Program-made: the position numbers and the translations under genes | In this document: piece by piece, positions 27,476 to 35,541 of the stretch | How positions within the stretch are numbered: the first letter of the stretch is position 1 | How the letters are laid out: every line of letters begins with the position of its first letter | The notes under the pieces: generated by a model | Database searches by the model: none | Told to the model about the DNA's origin: nothing | Seen by the model: the letters and a program-made list of their open reading frames with translations, nothing else | Source: an uncultured Paracoccaceae bacterium | Lineage (GTDB): Bacteria > Pseudomonadota > Alphaproteobacteria > Rhodobacterales > Rhodobacteraceae | Direction: 5' to 3' | NCBI GenBank assembly: GCA_937983405.1 | Contig: CALJZN010000004.1 | Span: 35,659-99,658, forward strand | Length of the DNA stretch: 64,000 nt

Positions 27476-27993
27476 GGCCTTCCTGCTCCTCGAACGCCGA
27501 CCCACCCCGGTCGGCCGCAGGGCGCAAGGCGCGCCACCGACCCGGACACGGCCGCGCTAATTCAGAAACGTGGAAAAACTGTGGCGGCAGCGCCGCCGAT
27601 GCGCGGGGCCGCGCGCCCAGAACCCGCCGCGCGGGGCGCGCGCGTCCGGCTGCCGCGGCGGGCGGGCCGGTTCGACCTGCCCGGGGCGCGTTCTGCCGCC
27701 CGGGTCCATGTCCGGCCCCGCGGCGGCGCGGCCGTGCGGCCGGCCGTCCCCGGGTGCTGTCCCGGCGCGGGGCGTCGCACCCGCTCCGCCGCAACGGCTC
27801 GATGCTCTGCGGCGCCCCGGAAGTCGCCGACGGGAAGGGATGCAGGTCGTCCCGGCCGTCGGCCGGCGCGCGACCCCCCGGGCAGACTCGCCGAGGGGGT
27901 GGTGCACGCCCTCCTCGACGACCCGGTCCGGCGCCCGGGCGATGCCGCGGGGATCAACCGCGCCCGGGCATCCCGCCGAGGACCGGGATTGGC
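27476..27993. other. non-coding gap upstream of the phosphonate operon
   Basis: The whole spacer to phnD is 658 bp, the longest gene-free stretch in the window. ORFs here on both strands are Arg/Pro/Ala-rich composition artefacts. A small AT-rich island (CTAATTCAGAAACGTGGAAAAACTG, about 27558-27582) could hold the promoter of the nucleotidyltransferase gene. The rest shows no recognisable RNA gene or repeat. Confidence 0.6.
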
Positions 27994-28037
27994 GGTTGCG
28001 CGATTGTCACGATCATGTTGCGCGAGCGTCATGCGAA
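27994..28037 (+). promoter_or_regulatory. Pho-box-like array upstream of phnDCE
   Basis: Four consecutive 11-bp units are in register: GGTTGCGCGAT, TGTCACGATCA, TGTTGCGCGAG and CGTCATGCGAA. The 11-bp spacing of TGTCA-like half-sites is the signature of PhoB binding sites. The array ends 96 bp before the phnD ATG. PhoB-dependent induction under phosphate starvation is inferred. Confidence 0.65.
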
Positions 28038-28133
28038 TCGCTTAGCTCAGCGAATGTCGGTTACCGCCCGGGTGGCGGAAGCGGCGCGCGGGTCGCGTCG
28101 GCCGGCCGAACACCGAAACAGGGGACGCATTTC

Positions 28134-29066
28134 ATGACCTTCCAGAACCTGCTGGGCACGGCCTCCGCCGTCGCCGTGCTTGCCGTCACCGTCACCGTCA
28201 CCCCCGCCGCCGCCGACTGGCGTCAGGGCTTCGGCAGCTTCAACATCGGCATCCTTGGCGGCGAGAACGAGGCCGACCGCCTCCGCCGCTTCGACTGCAT
28301 GAAGACCCTTGTGAGCGAGGTGCTCGGCGTGCCGGTCGAGCTGTTCCCGGCGGCCGACTATGCCGGGGTGATGCAGGGCCTGCTCGCCGGGCAGCTGCAC
28401 ATGGCGGGCCTCGGGCCGGCGGCCTATGCCGGCATCTACCTGCAGGATCCCGAGGCGGTCGAGCCGGTGCTGACCCGCGCCCAGCTTGACGGCACGCTCG
28501 GCTACTATGCCGTGATGTATGTCCGCGCCGACAGCGACATCCAGAGCTTCGAGGACATGCGCGGCCGGACGCTCGCCTATGCCGATCCGAACTCGGCCTC
28601 GGGCTATCTGTTCCCGCGCGGCCAGCTGCGGCTGCAGGGGATCATCGACGACGAGTATTTCGGCCGCACCGGTTTTGCCGGCGGGCACGAGCAGGCGGTG
28701 ATCGCGGTGCTGAACGGCCAGTATGACGCGGGCGTCACCTGGACCTCGCTGCAGGGCGACTACGCACAGGGCTATTCGCGCGGCAACCTGCGCCGGATGG
28801 TGGACAACGGCCTGCTCAACATGAACGACATCCGCATCATCTGGACGTCGGACATCATCCCCAACGGCCCGACCGTGTTCCGCAAGGATCTGCCGGAGGA
28901 GGCGCGCGCGCTCATGCTCGACTTCCTGCTGAGCATGCCGGCCAAGCACCCCGAATGCTACAAGCTGACGGCCGGGGGCGAGGACGGCGGCTATGTGCAG
29001 ATCGACCATGCCTTCTACGAGACCACGGTGGCGCTGCGCCGCCAGGAGATCGCCGCGTCGCGCTGA
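28134..29066 (+). CDS. phnD: phosphonate ABC transporter substrate-binding protein
   Basis: A 310-residue periplasmic binding protein with a signal peptide (MTFQNLLGTASAVAVLAVTV, cleavage near AAADW). The PhnD features FNIGILGGENEADRL, LHMAGLGPAAYAGIY and AYADPNSASGYLFPRGQL mark the phosphonate-binding type. The ATG at 28134 follows ACAGGGGACGC. First gene of phnDCE1E2 under the Pho-box array; it delivers organophosphonates to the permease. Confidence 0.93.
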   Translation: MTFQNLLGTASAVAVLAVTVTVTPAAADWRQGFGSFNIGILGGENEADRLRRFDCMKTLVSEVLGVPVELFPAADYAGVMQGLLAGQLHMAGLGPAAYAGIYLQDPEAVEPVLTRAQLDGTLGYYAVMYVRADSDIQSFEDMRGRTLAYADPNSASGYLFPRGQLRLQGIIDDEYFGRTGFAGGHEQAVIAVLNGQYDAGVTWTSLQGDYAQGYSRGNLRRMVDNGLLNMNDIRIIWTSDIIPNGPTVFRKDLPEEARALMLDFLLSMPAKHPECYKLTAGGEDGGYVQIDHAFYETTVALRRQEIAASR

Positions 29067-29147
29067 GCGGCGTGCAACATCCGGGCCCCCGCCATCCTGC
29101 GGGGGCCCATGCCTCCGCCGGCCCGGGCCGGCACGACGAGGGCGGAC

Positions 29148-29978
29148 ATGCTCGAATTTCGAAATCTCTCGAAGGACTTCAACGGCAAGACCGCGGTGGT
29201 CGGGGTCACGCTTGACATTCCGCCCGGCCAGATGGTGGGGATCATCGGGCGGTCCGGCGCCGGCAAGTCCACGCTGCTGCGCATGATCAACCGGCTGAAC
29301 GATGCAAGTTCGGGGCAGCTTCTGTTCGACGGTCGCGACATCACCGCCCTGCGCGGGCGCGCGCTGCGCCAGTGGCGCAACGAATGCGCCATGGTATTCC
29401 AGCAGTTCAACCTGGTCGGCCGGCTGAACGTGATCACCAACGTGATGTCGGGTCGGCTGTTCCACCACGGGCTCGTGACGTCGATGCTCGGTCTCTTCTC
29501 GGCCCGCGAGCGCGCCTTCGCGATCCGCGCGCTCGACCGTCTGGGCATGGCCCATACCGCGCTGCAGCAGACCGACACGCTGTCGGGCGGCCAGCAGCAG
29601 CGGGTGGCCATCGCGCGCGCCCTGGTGCAGGAGCCGAAGATCCTTCTGGCCGACGAGCCGATCGCCAGCCTCGATCCGCTGAACGCCAAGATCGTGATGG
29701 ACGCCCTGCGCGCCATCAACCGCGAGGACGGGCTGACGGTGATCTGCAACCTGCACACGCTCGACACCGCGCGGACCTACTGCGACCGCATCATCGGCAT
29801 GCAGGAGGGCCGCGTCGTCTTCGACGGCCCCGCCGCGAAGCTGACCGACGCGAAGGCGCGCGAGATCTACGGCGCCGAGGCGGCCGAGGCCTTCAACGAG
29901 GCGCTGACCTCGACGAGCCTTGCCGGCAGCAGCCGGCCGATGGACCCCGCGCTGGCCCAGGCGCAGGCGGCGCTCTAG
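29148..29978 (+). CDS. phnC: phosphonate ABC transporter ATP-binding protein
   Basis: A 276-residue ABC ATPase: Walker [13 protein letters not shown]-loop [10 protein letters not shown], signature [15 protein letters not shown] and Walker [13 protein letters not shown]. The insertion around [20 protein letters not shown] is characteristic of PhnC. The ATG at 29148 (MLEFRNLS) starts at the first strand. It lies between phnD and phnE1 with short gaps. Confidence 0.94.
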   Translation: MLEFRNLSKDFNGKTAVVGVTLDIPPGQMVGIIGRSGAGKSTLLRMINRLNDASSGQLLFDGRDITALRGRALRQWRNECAMVFQQFNLVGRLNVITNVMSGRLFHHGLVTSMLGLFSARERAFAIRALDRLGMAHTALQQTDTLSGGQQQRVAIARALVQEPKILLADEPIASLDPLNAKIVMDALRAINREDGLTVICNLHTLDTARTYCDRIIGMQEGRVVFDGPAAKLTDAKAREIYGAEAAEAFNEALTSTSLAGSSRPMDPALAQAQAAL

Positions 29979-29981
29979 CCC

Positions 29982-30911
29982 ATGGCCCGCACCGCCCACA
30001 TGCCGCCCGTGCAGCCCGGGCAGGATGCCGTCGCCCTGTTCGAGGCCCACCGCGCCCGGCTGATCCGCGAGAAGCTTGTCGTCAACCTCACGCTGCTGGC
30101 GCTGTTCCTGGCGCTTCTGTTCTGGTCGATCAGCGTCTCGCGCTTCTGGCCCGACCGGCTGGCGGCAGGCTTCCCGCGCATCTTCGAATATTTCGGCACC
30201 GTCCTGCCCGACCTGCGCTGGGAGGTGCTGTTCGAGGGCCGCAATGCGGCGGGCCGCTTCCCGCCCGGCTCGATCGGCTACTGGTACAACGACTTCTGGA
30301 AATACCTGCGGCTGATCTGGGAGACGATCCTGATGGCCGTCACCGCGACGCTCGTCGCGACCGCGCTGGCGGTGATCCTCAGCCTCGTTGCGGCGCGCAA
30401 CGTCACGCCCAACCTCTGGCTGGCGGCGGCGGCGCGGCGGTTCCTCGAGTTCTGCCGCGGCGTGCCCGAGATCCTGTTCGCGCTGGTGTTCGTCTTCGCG
30501 GTGGGCATCGGCCCGCTGGCGGGGGTGCTGGCCATCACCATCCACGCCACCGGCGCGCTGGGCAAGCTCTTCTCCGAGGTGGTCGAGAACGCCTCGATGC
30601 GCCCTGTGGACGGCATCGCCGCGGTCGGCGGCAGCTGGGCGCAGCGGATGCGCTACGGCATCCTGCCGCAGGTCGCGCCCAACTTCACATCCTATGCGCT
30701 GTGGCGGTTCGAGATCAACGTCCGCGCCTCGGCGGTGGTGGGCTTCGTCGGCGCCGGCGGGATCGGTCAGGAGATCAACCATGTCATCAGCTTCTATTCC
30801 GATGATCGGGTGCTGGCGGTGCTGCTCATCGTCGTGCTGACAGTGACGCTGATCGACCTCGTCTCGGAACGCGCGCGCCACGCGCTGATCGGCAGGGAGA
30901 GCCTGAGATGA
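29982..30911 (+). CDS. phnE: phosphonate ABC transporter permease PhnE (1)
   Basis: A 309-residue inner-membrane permease with six hydrophobic helices. The EAA-type region is ENASMRPVDGIAAVGGSWAQRMRYGILPQ. The first hydrophobic segment is about residues 35-52. It starts 3 bp after phnC and its stop overlaps phnE2 (ATGA). It probably heterodimerises with PhnE2, as phosphonate operons commonly encode two permeases. Confidence 0.92.
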   Translation: MARTAHMPPVQPGQDAVALFEAHRARLIREKLVVNLTLLALFLALLFWSISVSRFWPDRLAAGFPRIFEYFGTVLPDLRWEVLFEGRNAAGRFPPGSIGYWYNDFWKYLRLIWETILMAVTATLVATALAVILSLVAARNVTPNLWLAAAARRFLEFCRGVPEILFALVFVFAVGIGPLAGVLAITIHATGALGKLFSEVVENASMRPVDGIAAVGGSWAQRMRYGILPQVAPNFTSYALWRFEINVRASAVVGFVGAGGIGQEINHVISFYSDDRVLAVLLIVVLTVTLIDLVSERARHALIGRESLR

Positions 30912-31765
30912 CCGCGCTGACCTTCGCCGCAATCACCGAGGCCGATGTCGCCGAGGCCCGGCGCACCCATCCGGCGGCCTTCGGCAATCCGCTGGTGCGG
31001 GCGCTCAAGATCGCGTCCTGGGCAGTGGTGATCGGCTATGTCGCCTATTCCTTCCATCTGTTCGAGGCCTGGAAGCTGCTCGAGAGCTCCGAGCGCGCGA
31101 TCCGCCTTGTCACCCGCATGGTCGCGTGGGAGGGGATGGCCGGCTGGTCCTATCGACAGATCTACACCGGTATCGCCCAGACCATCGCCATGGCCTTCCT
31201 CGGCACGCTGCTGGGGACGATCTTTGCGCTCGGACTCGGCTTTCTTGCCGCGCGCAACACGATGCCGGTGGGCGTCTTGCGCCATGCGGTGCGCCGGCTG
31301 CTCGACATCTTCCGCGGCGTGGACAGCGTGGTCTGGGCGCTCGTCTTCGTGCGGGCGGTGGGCCTTGGCCCGCTGGCCGGGGTGCTGGCGATTTGGGTGT
31401 CGGACATGGGCAACCTCGCCAAGCTCTACTCCGAGGCCATCGAGAACATCGACCGCAAGCAGGTCGAGGGCGTGCGCGCCACCGGCGCCGATGCCCCGCG
31501 GATCATCCGCTACGGCTATCTCCCGCAGATCCTGCCGGTGTTCATCTCGCTCTCGCTCTATTCCTTCGAATCCTCGGTGCGCTCGGCCACGATCCTCGGG
31601 CTGGTGGGCGCCGGCGGGATCGGGATGATCATCATCGAGCGGTTCCGCGCCGGGCTGTTCGACCAGGTGGCCTTCGTGGTCCTCAACGTGCTGATCGTGA
31701 TCGCCATCATCGACTGGGGTTCGGGGCTGATCCGCAAGCGCTTCATCGGCGAGCGCGGGCACTGA
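30908..31765 (+). CDS. phnE: phosphonate ABC transporter permease PhnE (2)
   Basis: A 285-residue second permease, homologous to PhnE1 (for instance EAIENIDRKQVEGVRATGADAPRII and ILGLVGAGGIGMIIIERF). Six hydrophobic helices. It overlaps phnE1 by 4 bp. The high conservation of the GAGGIG motif in both copies suggests both are functional partners in the channel. Confidence 0.92.
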   Translation: MTALTFAAITEADVAEARRTHPAAFGNPLVRALKIASWAVVIGYVAYSFHLFEAWKLLESSERAIRLVTRMVAWEGMAGWSYRQIYTGIAQTIAMAFLGTLLGTIFALGLGFLAARNTMPVGVLRHAVRRLLDIFRGVDSVVWALVFVRAVGLGPLAGVLAIWVSDMGNLAKLYSEAIENIDRKQVEGVRATGADAPRIIRYGYLPQILPVFISLSLYSFESSVRSATILGLVGAGGIGMIIIERFRAGLFDQVAFVVLNVLIVIAIIDWGSGLIRKRFIGERGH

Positions 31766-31830
31766 GCCCGGGCGCGGGCGGTCGGCCGCCCCCGCCGGCC
31801 CTGCCCGGCGGCGGCGCGCAAGGGGGGGGC

Positions 31831-32448
31831 ATGGGCAAGGGACTGAACGGCGACGGTCCGCTCATCCATCCGGGCTGCGACATCCGCAACGCGCAGTTCG
31901 GCCCCTGGACCGAAGTCGGGCCGGGCAGCGTGATCCTCAATTCCAGCTTCGGCGCCTACAGCTACTGCACGCGACTGTGCGACATCGCCAACGCCACGGT
32001 CGGCAAGTTCGTCAACATCGCCGCGATGGTCCGCATCGGGCCCACCGACCACCCCATGGCGCGGGCCAGCCAGCACCATTTCCTCTACCGCTCGTCCGAC
32101 TACTGGCCGGACGAGGCCGACGATGCGGCGTTCTTCGCCGCCCGCGCCGCCCGCCGCACCACGATCGGGCACGACGTCTGGATCGGGCACGGCGCCATCG
32201 TCCGGCCCGAGGTGACGGTGGGCGACGGCGCGGTGATCGGCGCGGGGGCGGTGGTGACGAAGGACGTGGCGCCCTACAGCATCGTCGCCGGGGTGCCGGC
32301 GGCGCCGATCCGCGCGCGCTTTCCGCGCGCGGTGGCCGAGGGGTTGCAGCGCCTCGCCTGGTGGGACTGGGACCACGACCGGCTGCGCGCGGCGCTGCCC
32401 GATTTCCGAAGCCTCGACGCGGCCGACTTCCTGGCGAAATACGGCTGA
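31831..32448 (+). CDS. phosphonate-locus hexapeptide-repeat transferase
   Basis: A 205-residue left-handed beta-helix acyltransferase of the type associated with phosphonate metabolism clusters (TIGR03308-like). Repeats include CDIANATVGKFVNIA and TIGHDVWIGHGAIVRPEVTVGDGAVIGAGAVVTKDV. A central insert (HHFLYRSSDYWPDEADDAAF) is typical of this subgroup. A strong purine run (AAGGGGGGG) precedes the ATG. It may N-acetylate aminophosphonates or an intermediate; substrate not known. It ends 2 bp from the convergent PhnM-like gene. Confidence 0.82.
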   Translation: MGKGLNGDGPLIHPGCDIRNAQFGPWTEVGPGSVILNSSFGAYSYCTRLCDIANATVGKFVNIAAMVRIGPTDHPMARASQHHFLYRSSDYWPDEADDAAFFAARAARRTTIGHDVWIGHGAIVRPEVTVGDGAVIGAGAVVTKDVAPYSIVAGVPAAPIRARFPRAVAEGLQRLAWWDWDHDRLRAALPDFRSLDAADFLAKYG

Positions 32449-32450
32449 GC

Positions 32451-33629
32451 CTACTGCGCCGCCAGCGCCCGCTCCGCACCCGCGCCGAGAAAGCGCGCCC
32501 CCGCCGCCCCCGTCAACCACGCCAGCCGGCCGGCGGCGATGGTCGCCTCGATCCGGCGGGTCGCGGGGTTCATCACCACGAGGTCGGCGCGGCGCCCCGG
32601 GGTAAGGGCGCCGCGGTCGGCAAGCCCGAAGATGCGCGCGGGGGCGGTCGAGATCATCTCCCACGCCGCCGGGAAGGTCGCGACGCGCTGGTCGGCCAGC
32701 ACCCAGGCGGCCTGGGCGAGCGCGGGCACGTAGTAGTCCGACACCAGCGCGTCGCAGAGCCCGTCCTCGATCAGCGCCATGGCGGCGATGTTGCCCGCCT
32801 GCGAGCCGCCGCGGACCACGTTGGGCGCGCCCATGAGCACCGGCTCGCCGGCCGCGCGGGCGGCGCGGGCGGCCGCCACGGTGGTGGGAAACTCGCAGAT
32901 CGGCGCGCCGAGGGCGCGGAAGCGCGCGCGCGTCTCCGCCGTGGCATCGTCGTGCGAGCCCATCGTCACCCCCGCCTGCGCCAGCCGCTCGGCAAGCGCG
33001 CGCAGCGCCGCGGGCACGCGGGGCTCCTGCGCCTGCGCCCCGCGGACGATGGCCAGCAGACCCTCGGGCGTGTGGCCGTTGTGGCCGGCCCACAGCGCGA
33101 AGCGGTCGGGCCGGCGTGCGGCCAGGTCCACCGCCTCGGGCAGGTGGTTGTTGAACACCAGATAGTCCACGCCGAAGCGCGCCATCGCCGCCACCAGCCG
33201 GTCGTGGTCCTCGAGCATGTGGGTCTCGAAACGCACCTGCACCCGGATGTCGGCGGTCAGCCGATGCGCCATCTCGGCCACGGCCTGCATCAGCTCCTCG
33301 GCGCGGTCGGGGCTGCGGGTGCCCCCCTCCCACGACCAGCTTTGCGCGAACCAGGCGGTGGTCACCCCGGCGGCGCCCAGTTCGGCGTCGGCGCTGACCA
33401 GCGCGCGGCGGGTGTCGAAGGGCGCGGTCGGGCGCGGGCGCAGGTGATGCTCGAACCCGTCGCCGTGCAGGTCGACGATGCCGGGCAGCAGCCAGTAGCC
33501 GGACAGGTCCACCTCGGGCGCGGCATGGTCGGCGATGCGGCCCTGCGACAGGGTCAGCGCGGTGTCGTGCAGGGCACCGTCCAGCAGCACAAGGGCGCCG
33601 GTCAGGCGAAGGTCGGGCAGCAGGGTCAT
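32451..33629 (-). CDS. second PhnM-like amidohydrolase
   Basis: A 392-residue amidohydrolase related to alpha-D-ribose 1-methylphosphonate 5-triphosphate diphosphatase. It has the metal-site motif GIVDLHGDGFEHH and the family stretches GVTMGSHDDATAE, CEFPTTVAAAR, LMGAPNVVRGGSQAGN and LVSDYYVPALAQAA. It is clearly paralogous to phnM at 41.2 kb but shorter in the middle region and divergent at the N-terminus. It lies downstream of phnF on the minus strand (73-bp gap), so it may be under PhnF control. Either a redundant PhnM or an enzyme for a different phosphonate intermediate. Confidence 0.82.
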   Translation of the reverse strand: MTLLPDLRLTGALVLLDGALHDTALTLSQGRIADHAAPEVDLSGYWLLPGIVDLHGDGFEHHLRPRPTAPFDTRRALVSADAELGAAGVTTAWFAQSWSWEGGTRSPDRAEELMQAVAEMAHRLTADIRVQVRFETHMLEDHDRLVAAMARFGVDYLVFNNHLPEAVDLAARRPDRFALWAGHNGHTPEGLLAIVRGAQAQEPRVPAALRALAERLAQAGVTMGSHDDATAETRARFRALGAPICEFPTTVAAARAARAAGEPVLMGAPNVVRGGSQAGNIAAMALIEDGLCDALVSDYYVPALAQAAWVLADQRVATFPAAWEMISTAPARIFGLADRGALTPGRRADLVVMNPATRRIEATIAAGRLAWLTGAAGARFLGAGAERALAAQ

Positions 33630-33702
33630 GGGGAGGGCCTCCGGGATCGCTTCGTGCGATAGCAGACCGGCGGTGACGATGCGATGACAGAACGACGCCG
33701 CA

Positions 33703-34413
33703 TCACGGATTTTCGACGATCAGCTGCACCCGCGCGCCGGCAAACCAGGTGCGGCCGTATTCCACGGCCCGGCCCTCGGGGTCGACGTTGATCGCGACCG
33801 TCCGCAGCAGCGGGGCGCCCACGGGCAGATGCAGATGCCGCGCGCGCATCGCGTCCGCCGCCTCGGCCGAGACGCGGGTCGAGCGGCGGGTGTAGTCGGC
33901 CACCCCCGCCTCGGCCAGCGCGGCCGTGACCGACAGGTGGCGGCGCAGCGCCTCCGGCAGGGCCGGAAGGCGCCGGGCATCGAAGGCCGAGCGGAACAGG
34001 CTGATCGGCACGCCGTCGGCCAGGCTTACGCCTTCCCACAGATGCACCGGGGCGCCGGGGGGCAGGCCCAGCGCCTCGGCCTCGCGCGGCTCGGCCGGCA
34101 GGGTTTCCAGCCGCAGGATGCGCTTTTCCGGGGTCTGCCCTGCCGACAGCAGGTTGTCGCGAAAGCGCGTGCGGCGGGTCAGCGGATAGTCCGTCACCCG
34201 CCCGGTGACGAACACCCCCGCCCCGCGCCGGGCATGGACCAGCCCCGCCTCGGCCAGCGCCGCCAGGGCCCGGCGGACGGTGTGGCGGTTGACGCCGAAG
34301 CGCTGCGCCAGCTGCGCCTCGGTCGGCAGCCGGTCGCCCGGCTGCCAGCGCCCGGCGGCGAGGTCGGCCGCCAGCGCGTCGCGCAGGTCGGACCACAGGG
34401 CGGGAGGGGACAT
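33703..34413 (-). CDS. phnF: GntR-family regulator of phosphonate utilisation (PhnF)
   Basis: A 236-residue GntR/HutC regulator. Its winged helix is LPTEAQLAQRFGVNRHTVRRALAALAEAGLV; the C-terminal UTRA effector domain includes LPPGAPVHLWEGVSLADG and RTVAINVDPEGRAVEYGRTWF. It is divergent from phnGHIJK-corA-LN with 85 bp between, which contains candidate operator half-sites. It probably represses the C-P lyase genes until an effector is present. Confidence 0.9.
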   Translation of the reverse strand: MSPPALWSDLRDALAADLAAGRWQPGDRLPTEAQLAQRFGVNRHTVRRALAALAEAGLVHARRGAGVFVTGRVTDYPLTRRTRFRDNLLSAGQTPEKRILRLETLPAEPREAEALGLPPGAPVHLWEGVSLADGVPISLFRSAFDARRLPALPEALRRHLSVTAALAEAGVADYTRRSTRVSAEAADAMRARHLHLPVGAPLLRTVAINVDPEGRAVEYGRTWFAGARVQLIVENP

Positions 34414-34464
34414 GTCGCAGAAGCTTCACAGGATCGCGGTTGCCTCGGGTGGCTCTAGCCGATA

Positions 34465-34483
34465 TTTGTCTAGTTGTCCACAA
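34465..34483. promoter_or_regulatory. candidate PhnF operator
   Basis: TTTGTCTAGTTGTCCACAA in the phnF-phnG spacer has TTGT/ACAA ends in inverted orientation and two TTGTC half-sites 8 bp apart. It lies in the only AT-rich patch of the spacer, 16 bp upstream of phnG. Assignment to PhnF is by position. Confidence 0.4.
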
Positions 34484-34498
34484 TACCGAGTCGCCGCG

Positions 34499-34972
34499 AT
34501 GCTCGATGCCCAGCCCGATGCCCGACCCGACGCTGCCCCGCAGGATCGCCAGGTCTGGATGGGCCTTCTCGCCCGCGCGCGGCCGGACGAGCTGGCGCGG
34601 CTGTGGGCCGGCCTGGGCGCGGAGCCGGCCTTCGACTGGCTGCGCCGGCCCGAGGCGGGGACGGTGATGCTGCGCGGCCGGGCCGGGGCGACGGGGGCGC
34701 CCTTCAACCTTGGCGAGATGACGGTGACGCGCGCCAGCCTGCGGCTGGCCTGCGGCACGGTGGGCCATGCCTGGGTGCAGGGCCGCGGGGCCGAGCACGC
34801 ACGGATCGCCGCGCTTGCGGATGCGCTGCTGCAGACCGACCGTGCCGGAGAGCTGCGCGCGGCGGTGCTCGGGCCGCTGGCGCAGGCCGAGGCGGCGCGG
34901 CGGGCCGCGCGCGCGGCGCGGGCGGCGGCGACGAAGGTGGAGTTCTTCACGATGGTGCGGGGCGAGGGATGA
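34499..34972 (+). CDS. phnG: C-P lyase subunit PhnG
   Basis: A 157-residue core-complex subunit. Recognisable stretches are DRQVWMGLLARARPDEL, GTVMLRGRAGATGAPFNLGEMTVTRAS and GHAWVQGRGAEHARIAALADALLQ. With PhnH, PhnI and PhnJ it forms the C-P lyase core and, with PhnI, the ribosylating step that attaches phosphonate to ATP. The ATG at 34499 opens the operon; phnH overlaps by 4 bp. Confidence 0.93.
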   Translation: MLDAQPDARPDAAPQDRQVWMGLLARARPDELARLWAGLGAEPAFDWLRRPEAGTVMLRGRAGATGAPFNLGEMTVTRASLRLACGTVGHAWVQGRGAEHARIAALADALLQTDRAGELRAAVLGPLAQAEAARRAARAARAAATKVEFFTMVRGEG

Positions 34973-35541
34973 GTGCGGCCGAACCCCTGACCGGCGGCTT
35001 CGCCGCGCCTGCGCCCGATGCGGCGCGCGCCTTCCGCGCGATCCTCGAGGCCATGGCGCAGCCGGGCCGGATCGTGCGGCTGGCGGGGGCGGCGGCGCCG
35101 GCCCCGGCCGGGCCGGCGCTGGCGGCGGCGCTGCTCACACTGGCCGACGGCACGACGCCCGTGCATCTGGCCGGCGACCACGACACCCCCGCCCTGCGCG
35201 CCTGGCTGCGCTTTCACACCGGCGCGCCGCTGATGCCGCGGGCCGGGGCCGCCTTTGCCGTCGGCAGCTGGGCGGCGCTCCTGCCGCTGTCGGACTACGC
35301 CGCCGGGACCGCGGAATATCCCGACCGGTCGGCCACGCTGATCGTCGCGCTCGACCGGCTCGAGCCCGCCGGCGCCCGCCTGACCGGCCCCGGGATCGCG
35401 GCCGAGGCGCGGCTGTCGCTGCCCGAGACCGCGGCCTTCCGCGCCAATGCCGCGCGCTTTCCGCTGGGCGTCGATTTCCTGTTCGTCTGCGGCGACCGGC
35501 TTGCCGCCCTGCCCCGCAGCATTCGCGTGGAGGCCGCCTGA
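34969..35541 (+). CDS. phnH: C-P lyase subunit PhnH
   Basis: A 190-residue PhnH: FRAILEAMAQPGRIVRL near the N-terminus, LADGTTPVHLAG, WLRFHTGAPL and GTAEYPDRSATLIVAL follow the family. It is a structural subunit with a PLP-transferase-like fold but without the cofactor lysine. It overlaps both phnG (ATGA) and phnI (TGATG). Confidence 0.93.
   Translation: MSAAEPLTGGFAAPAPDAARAFRAILEAMAQPGRIVRLAGAAAPAPAGPALAAALLTLADGTTPVHLAGDHDTPALRAWLRFHTGAPLMPRAGAAFAVGSWAALLPLSDYAAGTAEYPDRSATLIVALDRLEPAGARLTGPGIAAEARLSLPETAAFRANAARFPLGVDFLFVCGDRLAALPRSIRVEAA

Noticed and set aside
27562-28032. 156-residue minus-strand ORF in the gap before phnD
   Set aside because: Arg/Ala/Pro-rich, no start signal and overlaps the Pho-box array; not a gene.
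28047-30932. 961-residue ORF on the minus strand
   Set aside because: It is antisense to phnD, phnC and phnE1, has repeated His/Arg/Gly-rich low-complexity text and no recognisable motif; a GC-driven shadow ORF.
31561-31590. TTCGAATCC resembling a tRNA T-loop
   Set aside because: It is inside the phnE2 coding frame and no cloverleaf can be built around it.
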